From Serratia sarumanii (lineage in GTDB: Bacteria > Pseudomonadota > Gammaproteobacteria > Enterobacterales > Enterobacteriaceae): a stretch of DNA of 64,000 nucleotides. Of this stretch, positions 37,344 to 45,616 are shown one piece after another. The stretch's first letter is position 1; every line of letters begins with the position of its first letter. The stretch is from positions 3,286,001-3,350,000 of the forward strand of contig NZ_CP124750.1 in assembly GCF_029962605.1 (NCBI RefSeq), in the 5' to 3' direction. The notes beneath the pieces were generated by a model. The model was not told the origin of the DNA, searched no databases, and was given only the letters and a program-made list of their open reading frames with translations. The position numbers were made by a program, and so were the translations under genes.

Positions 37344-37361
37344 GCCCCGCCGCAGCGGGGC
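37344..37361 (-). other. Intra-operon stem-loop behind the binding-protein gene
   Basis: GCCCCGC (37344-37350) and GCGGGGC (37355-37361) with a CGCA loop lie between the binding-protein stop and the ATPase start. Such 3' stem-loops commonly stabilise the upstream message and lower downstream expression, giving excess binding protein. No T run. Confidence 0.6.
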
Positions 37362-37375
37362 AAACCTGGCCGCTG

Positions 37376-38293
37376 TTACCAGCTAAAGCCGGCCGCATTG
37401 CTGCGGTCGATCAGCTTCACTTTCACCGGCACGGTTTTCGGCACCGTGGCGCCCCAGTAGCGGGCCAGCGCAATGCCGAGCGCGATGCGCAGCTGGTCGC
37501 GCGGGAACTGCGCCGAGGTGGCGATAAACGGCGAGTTCGGCTTGAGGATCTCTTTGATGGCTTCCGGCTGGCCGTCGACGCTCACCAGCTTGACCTTGGC
37601 GCCGTTGCTTTCGATCGCCGCCAGGGCGCCGAGCGCGCCGACGTCGTTGACGCTGAAGATGCCCGCCAGATCCGGCGCCGACTGCAGCATGTTTTCGGTC
37701 ACGGTCAGCGCGGTGTCGCGCTCCTGCTTGCCGTTTTGCTTGGTGACAATCTTGATGTCGGGGTATTTCTTCATCGCCGCTTCAAAGCCGCGCACGCGCT
37801 CCAGGATCGGCACCACCGGGATGCCGTCGAGGATCGCCACCTTGCCTTTGCCGCCCAGCGCTTTCGCCAGGTATTCACCCGCCTGGAAGCCGGCGTCGTA
37901 GTTTTCCGAGCCGACGAACGAATCCAGCGGCCCTTCCGCCTGCGCGTCGATCGCCACCACCACCGCGCCGGCCTTATGGGCGGAGATCACCGCCGACTGC
38001 ACCCCCACCGAATCGGTCGGGTTGATCAGCAGAATGTCTACCTTCTTCTGCAGCATGTCTTCCACGTCGCCGATCTGTTTGGCGACGTCATGGCGCGCAT
38101 CGGCCACGTATACCTTGGCGCCGATATCCGCCGCCGCCTGATCCAGCGCCTGCTTCATGGTGACGAAGTAGTCGTTGTTCATTTCCTGGAACGACATACC
38201 GATAGTGATTTGCTTGGCCAGCGCCCCATGGCTGGCCGCCAACATTCCACCGGCGACGATAAAAGGCAGGGTCTTTTTGAATAATGAAAACAT
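37376..38293 (-). CDS. Periplasmic sugar-binding protein (RbsB type)
   Basis: 305 residues: signal peptide ending SHGALA-KQITIG, then a type I periplasmic binding fold (GMSFQEMNNDYFVTMKQAL, LINPTDSVGV, VGSENYDAGFQAGEYLAK, VDGQPEAIKEI). Start ATG 38291-38293 with AGGAG 8 nt upstream; an in-frame TTG six bases earlier is not favoured. It delivers the substrate to the RbsA/RbsC-type partners just downstream and is flanked by stem-loops on both sides of the gene. Confidence 0.92.
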   Translation of the reverse strand: MFSLFKKTLPFIVAGGMLAASHGALAKQITIGMSFQEMNNDYFVTMKQALDQAAADIGAKVYVADARHDVAKQIGDVEDMLQKKVDILLINPTDSVGVQSAVISAHKAGAVVVAIDAQAEGPLDSFVGSENYDAGFQAGEYLAKALGGKGKVAILDGIPVVPILERVRGFEAAMKKYPDIKIVTKQNGKQERDTALTVTENMLQSAPDLAGIFSVNDVGALGALAAIESNGAKVKLVSVDGQPEAIKEILKPNSPFIATSAQFPRDQLRIALGIALARYWGATVPKTVPVKVKLIDRSNAAGFSW

Positions 38294-38362
38294 AGCCAAT
38301 TCTCCTGTAGGGAAGCTTCTTGTTGTGGTTATCAGAGCAACAGCATGTCTTTACGTTTGGCC

Positions 38363-38399
38363 GACCGGCCGGCTCCTCATTGCGAGCGGGCCGGCGGTC
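38363..38399 (-). other. Intra-operon hairpin and short tandem repeat between dehydrogenase and binding-protein genes
   Basis: GACCGGCCGGC (38363-38373) pairs with GCCGGCGGTC (38390-38399) with one bulge. Next to it, nearer the dehydrogenase stop, an AGCGGTAC unit is repeated about 2.5 times (38411-38431). No T run follows, so partial attenuation or mRNA processing is more likely than full termination. Confidence 0.5.
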
Positions 38400-38436
38400 G
38401 TGACTGCAACAGCGGTACAGCGGTACAGCGGGAGGG

Positions 38437-39504
38437 TCAGGGAACCAGGATCACCTTGATGGAGTCGGTCGAGTCCGCCAGGGCGAAGGCTTCGTCCCAG
38501 TCGTTCAATGCATAGCTGTGGGTAACCACGCCATTGGAGGTCACCAGCCCGCGCTCGAACAGATCGATGGCGATTTCGTAGCTGTAGGGCGCCAGGTGCG
38601 CGCCGCGAATGTCCAGCTCTTTGCGATCGCCGATGATCGACCAATCGACGGTGGTTTCCTTGCCGAACACGCTGAACTCCACGAAGCGGCCCAGCTTGCG
38701 GATCATCTGCAGCCCCTGGGTGACGCCGATCGGCGCGCCGGTGGCCTCGATGTAGACGTCGCAGCCGTAGCCGCCGGTCAGCGATTTGACGACTTGGTCG
38801 GCGTCTTCCTTCAGCGGGTTGATCACCACGTCGGCGCCAAATTCCTTCGCCAGCGCCAGCCGCTCGTCGATGGCGTCGATCACGATCAGTTTCTTCGGCG
38901 TCTTCAGGCGCGCCACCTGCACCATGCACAGCCCGAGCGGCCCGGCGCCGGCCAGCACCACCACGTCGTCCAACTGGATGTCGCCGCGCGCCACGGTGTG
39001 AATGGCGCAGGCCATCGGCTCAATCAATACCGCGTCTTCATGGCTCAGGCTTTCCGGGATCTTGTGCACGATGGCGTTCTCGGAAAAGCGCATGTACTCC
39101 GCCATGCCGCCCTCCGCCACGTCTTTTTGGAAACCGTAAATGTTATGCGTCTCACACATCCAGTAACTGCCGGATTTGCAGTAGCGGCACTCCCAGCACG
39201 GCACGATCTGCTCGGCGATCACCCGCTCGCCGAGCTGGTATTTGCCTTCCGCGCCCTCGCCCAGCGCGGCGATGCGGCCGTAGAACTCATGCCCCGGCAC
39301 CACCGGCGGTTTGACCCACGGGTTCTCCCCCCAAAACATCTGCGCGCCGTTCTTGCACTTGCAGTCGCCGGCGCAGATGCCGCAGCCTTCCACCTTGATC
39401 ACCAGCTCGCGCGCCTTCGGCAACGGCGTGGGCACCTGTTCGAAACGATAGTCCTGCGGGCCGTGGCAAACGACCGCGCGCATTTTTTCCGGCAACTGGC
39501 TCAT
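38437..39504 (-). CDS. Zinc-dependent MDR-family polyol dehydrogenase
   Basis: 355 residues: catalytic zinc ligands in GCGICAGDCKCKNG and PGHEFYGR, structural zinc cysteines in CWECRYCKSGSYWMC, and Rossmann VLAGAGPLGLCMVQ near residue 180. Related to sorbitol/xylitol/erythritol-type dehydrogenases. First gene of the operon; with LyxK and the two epimerases downstream, oxidation of xylitol or L-arabitol to L-xylulose is the simplest reading. I start at ATG 39502-39504 behind GGAGGAAG; the frame is open to 39561 but that part overlaps the promoter inverted repeat. Confidence 0.85.
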   Translation of the reverse strand: MSQLPEKMRAVVCHGPQDYRFEQVPTPLPKARELVIKVEGCGICAGDCKCKNGAQMFWGENPWVKPPVVPGHEFYGRIAALGEGAEGKYQLGERVIAEQIVPCWECRYCKSGSYWMCETHNIYGFQKDVAEGGMAEYMRFSENAIVHKIPESLSHEDAVLIEPMACAIHTVARGDIQLDDVVVLAGAGPLGLCMVQVARLKTPKKLIVIDAIDERLALAKEFGADVVINPLKEDADQVVKSLTGGYGCDVYIEATGAPIGVTQGLQMIRKLGRFVEFSVFGKETTVDWSIIGDRKELDIRGAHLAPYSYEIAIDLFERGLVTSNGVVTHSYALNDWDEAFALADSTDSIKVILVP

Positions 39505-39545
39505 CTCTTCCTCCAATACACTTGTTAAACGCTTGAATTTTCTTA

Positions 39546-39658
39546 ATGTTGACGTTGTCATTTTTATCCAACAAAAAACAACAAACGTTATAAAGTGATA
39601 AATTTCAATAAATTAATCATCAAACACCCAGGAAAACTAAAAATGACAACGTGAACAT
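39546..39658. promoter_or_regulatory. Pair of inverted 20-bp operator-like sites at the operon promoter
   Basis: ATGTTGACGTTGTCATTTTT (39546-39565) and AAAAATGACAACGTGAACAT (39639-39658) are reverse complements with one mismatch, 93 bp centre to centre. Each holds a near-palindromic TGAC/GTCA core. The AT-rich segment between them contains the probable leftward promoter. The arrangement suits a tetrameric LacI-family repressor forming a loop. The rest of the gap up to 39789 shows nothing else. Confidence 0.65.
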
Positions 39659-39789
39659 AGAGCGACATATAACCAAAGCTGCAAAAATAATTATTTGAGC
39701 GAAATCACATATCGTTAACATTGCGGCTAAAAATGCTACAAATGCGGATCGCGATCCCATTTACGGGATCGGCGATCCGGGGAGATCCG

Positions 39790-40743
39790 CTACATCAGCA
39801 GGCGCACGCGATCGTAGATCTGACGATCTTCCGGCCGCGACGATCGCGCCTGCTGGCGCAGGGTGCGCACCAGCGTGTCGATAAACGCATGGGCGGCGGC
39901 GCTCAGAATGCTGTTGCGCCGGGTGACGATATTCAGCTGCGCCGGCCGGCAGCTCTCCCGCAGCGCCAGCGGCTGCACGCGGGAGGCGAACTGCGGCAGC
40001 GCGACGATCGGCCGCGGGCACCAGGTGCACATCTCGGCGGACTCCACCAACGCCTGCAGCATGCCGAACGAATGCGCCTGGATAATGCGCTGGCGCGGCA
40101 GGCGCGCGCCGTGGCGGTGAAACACCTCGTCGAGCAGCGCATCGAAACTTTCCGAGGTATAGCTCATCACCCAATCCTGCTCCAGCAGCTGATGCAGCGA
40201 GGTACTGTGCGCCAGCGGGTGGCCGCGCCGCACCATGTACACCGTTTCATACTCCAGCAGCGGCTCGCAGTGGAACTCCTGCGGCGCCGACGACGCCGGC
40301 AGCGGCGTGATGGCAAAGTCCATCGTGCCCTCGCGCAGCTGCGACTGGGCATTGGCCATCAGGCTTTCCGACAGTTCCAGCCGCACCGCCGGCACCTTGC
40401 TGCGAAACGCCATCACCGCCGGCGGCAGCACCGTCAGCATCAGCCAGGGGGTGATCGCCGCCTTGACCAGATCCGCCGTTCGCCCGCGCAGCGCCGCCAT
40501 TTCCCCTTGCGCTTGCTCCAGCTGGTTCAGCACCAGCCGGGCGTGCGCCAGCAGGGTTTTGCCGTAGGGGGTAAAGCCCAGCCCGGTTGGGGTGCGGATC
40601 AGCAGCGGCAGCGCCTGTTCCTGCTCCAGTTCGCGCAGCGCGCGGGTCACCGCCGCCTGCGACAGCCCCAGATGCCGCGCCGCCGCGCGAATGCTGCCGC
40701 TGTCGGCGCTGGCCACCAGCGCCTGCAGTTGGTGTAGTTTCAT
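39790..40743 (-). CDS. LysR-family regulator
   Basis: 317 residues: HTH at 3-60 (SIRAAARHLGLSQAAVTRAL), linker helix and effector domain (ITPWLMLTVLPPAVMAFRSK). Start ATG 40741-40743 behind AGGAGGTGAAC. Divergent from the amidohydrolase/binding-protein genes, which are its likely targets; an inverted repeat TGACAA-N7-TTGTCA overlaps its own ribosome-binding site. The sequence is of the AbgR/TdcA-like broad group, and AbgR controls aminobenzoyl-glutamate hydrolase genes, which also encode M20 enzymes; that parallel is suggestive only. Confidence 0.8.
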   Translation of the reverse strand: MKLHQLQALVASADSGSIRAAARHLGLSQAAVTRALRELEQEQALPLLIRTPTGLGFTPYGKTLLAHARLVLNQLEQAQGEMAALRGRTADLVKAAITPWLMLTVLPPAVMAFRSKVPAVRLELSESLMANAQSQLREGTMDFAITPLPASSAPQEFHCEPLLEYETVYMVRRGHPLAHSTSLHQLLEQDWVMSYTSESFDALLDEVFHRHGARLPRQRIIQAHSFGMLQALVESAEMCTWCPRPIVALPQFASRVQPLALRESCRPAQLNIVTRRNSILSAAAHAFIDTLVRTLRQQARSSRPEDRQIYDRVRLLM

Positions 40744-40753
40744 GTTCACCTCC

Positions 40754-40772
40754 TGACAATCATCGGTTGTCA
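40754..40772. promoter_or_regulatory. Inverted repeat in the divergent LysR/amidohydrolase promoter
   Basis: TGACAATCATCGGTTGTCA: perfect 6-bp arms around 7 nt, containing the T-N11-A pattern of LysR sites, immediately upstream of the LysR start. Probable autoregulatory and activation site. Confidence 0.5.
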
Positions 40773-40881
40773 GCATAACCGAACGGCGGCTACCCGGCAA
40801 AAACGGAGTTTGCTAGTCTCGATGCCTATCCCTCTGCCCCATTCCCCGCCCGTTGGCCGGGATCCTTTGCCGGAGACCGTG

Positions 40882-42063
40882 ATGAGCCCTTCACTCGTAC
40901 TGCCTGAGATCGCCGCCGTTCATGATGAGATGGTCGCGCTTCGCCGCCACATTCACGCCCACCCGGAGCTGGGCTTCCAAGAGTTCGCGACGTCGGATCT
41001 GGTGGCGCAGCGGCTGGCGGAATGGGGTTACCGCGTCACGCGCGGCGTAGGACAAACCGGCGTTGTCGCCACATTACAGCGCGGGCCAGGAAAATCGCTC
41101 GGCATCCGCGCCGATATGGATGCCCTGCCGATTGCCGAAACGACCGGTTTGCCGCACGCCAGCACCCATTCTGGGGTGATGCACGCCTGCGGCCACGACG
41201 GGCATACCGCCATGCTGCTGGCGGCGGCGCGCTGTCTGGCGCGGCAGCCGAACTTCAGCGGCACGCTGCACCTGATCTTTCAGCCGGCGGAAGAAGGCGG
41301 CGGCGGCGCCAGAGTGATGATTGAAGACGGCCTGTTTGAGCGCTTCCCCTGCGACGCGGTGTTCGCCATGCACAACGTGCCCGGCTTCCCCACCGGCCAA
41401 CTGGGCTTCGCCAGCGGCCCCTTGATGTGCTCGGCCGATACGGTGCACATCACCCTGCACGGCCACGGCGGCCACGGCGCGGTGCCGCAGAGCACCGTCG
41501 ATCCGGTGGTGGCCTGCGCGGCCATCGTCATGAGCCTGCAAACCATCGTGGCGCGCAATATCGATCCGCAGGAAACGGCGATCGTCACCGTGGGAGCGAT
41601 GCAGGCCGGCCAGGCCGCCAACGTAATCCCGGCGACCGCCACCCTGACGCTCAGCGTGCGCGCGCTGACGGCGGTGGTGCGCGCGCGGCTGGAACAACGC
41701 ATCACCGAGCTGGTCACGGCGCAGGCCGCCAGCTTCGGCGCCCGCGCGGAGATCGACTACCGGCACGGCTACCCGGTGCTGGTGAACCACCCGGCAGAAA
41801 CCGAGCTGGCGCGCGCGGTGGCGCTGGACTGGGCCGGAGAGAGCCAGGTTATCCCCACGCTGCGGCCGTTCACCGCCAGCGAAGATTTCGCCTTTATGCT
41901 GGAGAAATGCCCAGGCAGCTACATCTCGATCGGCAACGGCCCCGCCACGCCGGGCAATTCCCTGCACAACCCCGGCTATGACTTCAATGACGACAACCTG
42001 TCGGTAGGCGCCACCTACTGGGTCAAATTGGTCGAGCGCTTTTTGGCTCGCCCCACAGTTTAA
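40882..42063 (+). CDS. M20-family amidohydrolase (hippurate hydrolase/IAA-amino acid hydrolase type)
   Basis: 393 residues: IHAHPELGFQEF near residue 30, metal site MHACGHDGHTAMLLAA near residue 100, EEGGGGARVMIEDGLF, and PASEDF-like FTASEDFAFMLEKCPG near the end, with a dimerisation domain between. The family cleaves N-acyl amino acids. I use ATG 40882 (GGAG 6 nt upstream); the frame is open to a TTG at 40810. Followed 22 nt later by an amino-acid-type binding protein, so the pair probably captures and hydrolyses an acylated amino acid or peptide-like compound. Confidence 0.85.
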   Translation: MSPSLVLPEIAAVHDEMVALRRHIHAHPELGFQEFATSDLVAQRLAEWGYRVTRGVGQTGVVATLQRGPGKSLGIRADMDALPIAETTGLPHASTHSGVMHACGHDGHTAMLLAAARCLARQPNFSGTLHLIFQPAEEGGGGARVMIEDGLFERFPCDAVFAMHNVPGFPTGQLGFASGPLMCSADTVHITLHGHGGHGAVPQSTVDPVVACAAIVMSLQTIVARNIDPQETAIVTVGAMQAGQAANVIPATATLTLSVRALTAVVRARLEQRITELVTAQAASFGARAEIDYRHGYPVLVNHPAETELARAVALDWAGESQVIPTLRPFTASEDFAFMLEKCPGSYISIGNGPATPGNSLHNPGYDFNDDNLSVGATYWVKLVERFLARPTV

Positions 42064-42085
42064 TCGCCAACGCTGAGGAAATGAC

Positions 42086-42874
42086 ATGAAAACCATCAAA
42101 GGGCTGTTGTTGTTGCTGCCGCTGGCCGCGAGCTTTCCCGCGCTGAGCGGCGAATTCAGCGGCAAGGTGATCAAGCTGGGCATCGATCCCACCTTTCCGC
42201 CGCTGGAATATAAAAACCCGCAGGGCAAGCTGACCGGCTTCGGCGTCGATATCGCCCAGGCGCTGTGCGACCAGATGCAGGCCAAATGCGTGTGGGTGGA
42301 AAGCAGCTGGGACGGCATGATCCCCGGCCTGCAGGCGAAGAAGTTCGACGCCATCGCCTCGTCGATGACCATCACGCCGCAGCGCCAGCAGCAGATCGCC
42401 TTCTCCAGCAAGGTCTCCAACGCCCCGGCACGGCTGGTGGCGCATAAGGGCAGCAGCCTGCAGCCTACCGCTGCCTCGCTGAAGGGCAAATCGGTCGGCG
42501 TGCAGCAAGGTTCCAGCCAGGAGGCCTACGCCAACGCGCTGTGGCGCCCGGCCGGCGTTAACGTGGTCGCCTACCAAAGCCAGCAGGAGGTGAACGAAGA
42601 TCTGGCCAACGGCCGGCTGGATGCGTCGCTGCTGGCCAGCGTCAGCGCCAGCGAGTTCTTCAAAACGCCCGGCGGCAAAGATTTCGCCTTTATCGGCGCC
42701 GAACTGAACGACAGCAAATACTTCGGCGTCGGCGACGGCATCGGGGTGCGCAAAGAGGATACCGCGCTGCTGAACGCCTTCAACACCGCGCTGCAGGCGA
42801 TCCGCGCCAACGGCACTTACAAGAAAATCAACGACAAGTATTTCGACTTCGACATGTACGGTGCGGAGCAGTAA
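42086..42874 (+). CDS. Amino-acid-type periplasmic binding protein (PBP bac_3 family)
   Basis: 262 residues: signal peptide ending FPALSG, then KLGIDPTFPPLEYKNPQGKL and GFGVDIAQALCDQM, the lysine-arginine-ornithine/glutamine binding fold. Cysteines at CDQMQAKC resemble the disulfide of LAO/HisJ proteins. No permease or ATPase is adjacent, so it must share a transporter encoded elsewhere. In an operon with the M20 hydrolase. A strong hairpin follows the stop. Confidence 0.87.
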   Translation: MKTIKGLLLLLPLAASFPALSGEFSGKVIKLGIDPTFPPLEYKNPQGKLTGFGVDIAQALCDQMQAKCVWVESSWDGMIPGLQAKKFDAIASSMTITPQRQQQIAFSSKVSNAPARLVAHKGSSLQPTAASLKGKSVGVQQGSSQEAYANALWRPAGVNVVAYQSQQEVNEDLANGRLDASLLASVSASEFFKTPGGKDFAFIGAELNDSKYFGVGDGIGVRKEDTALLNAFNTALQAIRANGTYKKINDKYFDFDMYGAEQ

Positions 42875-42877
42875 CCA

Positions 42878-42943
42878 GCGTTCCCCGGCGGTCACCTGCA
42901 GATCCTGCAGGATGGGGAGGCGCCTTCGGCCGCCGGGGAACGC
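42878..42943 (+). terminator. Long hairpin behind the binding-protein gene
   Basis: GCGTTCCCCGGCGG (42878-42891) and CCGCCGGGGAACGC (42930-42943) form a perfect 14-bp stem with a 38-nt loop that itself contains CTGCAG twice. No T run follows, so it may protect the 3' end or act Rho-dependently. Confidence 0.6.
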
Positions 42944-43032
42944 CCCAACGGAAACGGCAGTGTCGGCAAGAACGGAAAATCGGGCGGGATAAGGATGCGA
43001 GCCAGGCAGGACGCCCGGCCCGCTAAAGCGGG

Positions 43033-43365
<333 letters not shown>

Positions 43366-43511
43366 TTAGTAATACACAGATTCATTTGCTTACGGCCACA
43401 TGGCACCAAGATACAGGTTTGTGGCGGTCCGGCACAACAGTGATTGCCTTATCTTACCCACTTTGCCCCGGCGGCCAAAACCCAAAGCGCCGCCTTCATG
43501 ATCTGACCCCC

Positions 43512-44579
43512 TTATTCGCGCCCGGCGGCGGTGCAGACCAGGAGCAGATCCCCCAGCTCTTCCAACTGCTGCGCCAGCTCCATGCTGAGCCAGACATAGC
43601 CGTAAATCGGCGCTTCGCCGTGCTGGCCGAGGCTGACCTCCTGCATCAGCGTTTTCAGCTCGTCGGCAATCTCCGCCAGCTGCCCCACCGCCGCCTGCCG
43701 CTGTTCCTGCGGCCCTTCGCGCATCAGCACCGCCAGCGATTCCAGCGAACTCAGCGTCAGCAGTTGGGTGCTGCGCAGCGTGCGGGCGTTCAACATGATG
43801 AAGTGCGTTTCGCGCGAGGCCCAGTAGGCGTCGGCCATCAGCTCCAGCGTGCATACCAGATTGCGGCTGAGGGTTTGCACCGCCTCGAACACCGCTTTGG
43901 GGATGCGGGTTTCCTTACTGGCGGGCACGATCAGGCTGCGCAGCTTCACCACCTGATTCAACAGATCCTTGAGCTGCGGCTCCAGCCGCGGCCGCTCGAT
44001 AACGTTCGGCGAAAAATACGCGCCGTAGATGCGGGTGGCGGTTTGCAGGCAGTCCGCCATCTGCATGCGCCACAGAATATAGGCGCGCTGTGGGTAGATG
44101 CTGGTGAACAGCAGCGCCAGCAGCGAGCCGAAGATCACGTCGCCGCTGCGCCACAGCGCGGTGTGCATGTCGCCGGCGCCCGCGCCGCACACCACCGCCA
44201 GCGTGATCCCCACCAACAGCGCCATATACGGCCGCTTGCCGAGCGTCAGGTAACCGCAGACGAACATCACCACGCCGCACCAAGCCAGCATCAGCGGCAG
44301 CGAATAGAGTTCCAGATACAGGGCAATCAGGCCGGACGTGGCGCCGAATACCGTGCCGGCAATGCGTTGCAGCGCCCGCTGCAGCACGTTGCCCCAAAAC
44401 GAGATCGGCCCCATCACCACCACCAGGGTGATCAGCGGCCAGGTGCCTTCAGGCACCGCCAGCAGGCGGATCAGCAGAAAGGTCAGAATAAACGCCAGCC
44501 CGATGCGCACGCCGTGAACGATGCGATAGTGCCGATAGGTCAGCAATTCAAGGGAAGAGATTTTTCGATCGAGGCGCAC
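43512..44579 (-). CDS. yeeA: YeeA, FUSC-family inner membrane protein
   Basis: 355 residues: YRHYRIVHGVRIGLAFILTF, PLITLVVVMGPISFWGNVLQ, LWRSGDVIFGSLLALLF and PASKETRIPKAVFEAVQT match E. coli YeeA. Six N-terminal membrane helices and a cytoplasmic helical C-terminus, as in fusaric-acid-resistance/aromatic acid exporters; substrate unknown. I start at the GTG at 44577-44579, where GGAGG sits 5 nt upstream and the length equals E. coli YeeA; the open frame reaches 44726 but lacks similarity. Confidence 0.92.
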   Translation of the reverse strand: MRLDRKISSLELLTYRHYRIVHGVRIGLAFILTFLLIRLLAVPEGTWPLITLVVVMGPISFWGNVLQRALQRIAGTVFGATSGLIALYLELYSLPLMLAWCGVVMFVCGYLTLGKRPYMALLVGITLAVVCGAGAGDMHTALWRSGDVIFGSLLALLFTSIYPQRAYILWRMQMADCLQTATRIYGAYFSPNVIERPRLEPQLKDLLNQVVKLRSLIVPASKETRIPKAVFEAVQTLSRNLVCTLELMADAYWASRETHFIMLNARTLRSTQLLTLSSLESLAVLMREGPQEQRQAAVGQLAEIADELKTLMQEVSLGQHGEAPIYGYVWLSMELAQQLEELGDLLLVCTAAGRE

Positions 44580-44673
44580 GATGCCTCCGATAAAGACCAG
44601 CCAGGCCGCTATTTTAGCGGAGGAAGCCCGGCAAGGAAAAGGCGAATGAGGCGTCCCCCATTCGCGGTCAGGC

Positions 44674-45441
44674 TCAGGCGGCGTACTTGTCGACCAACGC
44701 GCGCAGAGCGGCGGCGGTTTCGACATCCATCACGCCGTCATACTTCTGCTGGCGGAAGTGCAGTTGGAATGCGCGCACCAGCTGGCGATAGCCTTCTGCG
44801 GTGTTCGCCGCCGAGGTGTCGTAGCCGTATTGGGCGAACAGTTTACGTAGCTCGGCCTGCGCCGGCAGGCCCTGGCGGCAGTATTCCTGCTGGCGCTGCT
44901 GCTTGGTCGCTTCGTCATACCAGGCGCCGACGCCGGCCTGATACAGCTGCTGCCACGGGAACTGCGGGCCCGGATCGCTCTTGCGGCCCGGCGCGATGTC
45001 GGAGTGCGCCACCACGTTCACCGGCGAGATGTCCGGATAACGCTGCAGGATATTCTGCGCCAGCTGGGTGACCGCCTCGATCTGCTGCGGGTTGAACGGC
45101 GGGAAGGTGATGTTTCCACCGTCGCCGCTCGCCAGATTGACGATCTCGATGCCGATCGAGGTGTCGTTGATATTGCTGCGGGTGCCCCACTGGCTGGCGC
45201 CAGCATGCCAGGCGCGCTCGTTCTCGTCCACCAGGTTGAAAATGCGCACGCCGCTGAAGCCGGCGGCCTGATAGGTGGCTTCGGTCGGATCCGGCACCAG
45301 ATAGTGTGCGCTGACCGATTTTCCGGTCAACGACTTCACCGAGTCGGCGAAGTTTTGCGCCGTGTAGTGCAGCACCAGAAAACGCACGCGGTGGCCGAAG
45401 CTGGCGACCGATCGGTAGCTATTGTAATCAATCTTGTACAT
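44674..45441 (-). CDS. N-acetylmuramoyl-L-alanine amidase (AmiD/AmpD family)
   Basis: 255 residues: amidase_2 domain with zinc ligands in VLHYTAQ (His25) and VAHSDIAPGRKSDPG, plus WHAGASQWGTRSNINDTSIG; a C-terminal peptidoglycan-binding domain starts near residue 180 (FAQYGYDTSAANTAEGYRQL). AmiD is a lipoprotein, but no signal peptide or lipobox is present here, so this copy may act in the cytoplasm like AmpD on anhydro-muropeptides. Serratia is known to have more than one such amidase. Divergent from the S24 regulator whose operators lie upstream. Confidence 0.87.
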   Translation of the reverse strand: MYKIDYNSYRSVASFGHRVRFLVLHYTAQNFADSVKSLTGKSVSAHYLVPDPTEATYQAAGFSGVRIFNLVDENERAWHAGASQWGTRSNINDTSIGIEIVNLASGDGGNITFPPFNPQQIEAVTQLAQNILQRYPDISPVNVVAHSDIAPGRKSDPGPQFPWQQLYQAGVGAWYDEATKQQRQQEYCRQGLPAQAELRKLFAQYGYDTSAANTAEGYRQLVRAFQLHFRQQKYDGVMDVETAAALRALVDKYAA

Positions 45442-45532
45442 CGTAAAGTCCCTCTCTCGCTTGATTTCACTGAGCGGCCCCTCATCATGACAGGCCGCCC
45501 CGCACAGGTGAACCTTTGGCTCACCCTTTTGT

Positions 45533-45598
45533 TTTAGCTAATTGCTAAATTATGCGCAAGCGTTTTTTAGCAAAACCGTTATTTACCTTTTTGCTAAA
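45533..45598. promoter_or_regulatory. Four TTTAGC half-sites, operators of the S24-type regulator
   Basis: TTTAGC-N5-GCTAAA (45533-45549) and a second, wider pair TTTAGC (45566-45571)/GCTAAA (45593-45598). They lie just upstream of the regulator ATG at 45617 and between it and the divergent amidase start, so one protein could control both genes. Confidence 0.65.
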
Positions 45599-45616
45599 GA
45601 GTGCGATCATGGCACG

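Noticed and set aside
41074..42489. 471-codon open frame antisense to the M20 hydrolase and binding protein
   Set aside because: Low-complexity Arg/Gly/His content and no family resemblance; it spans the boundary of two real genes.
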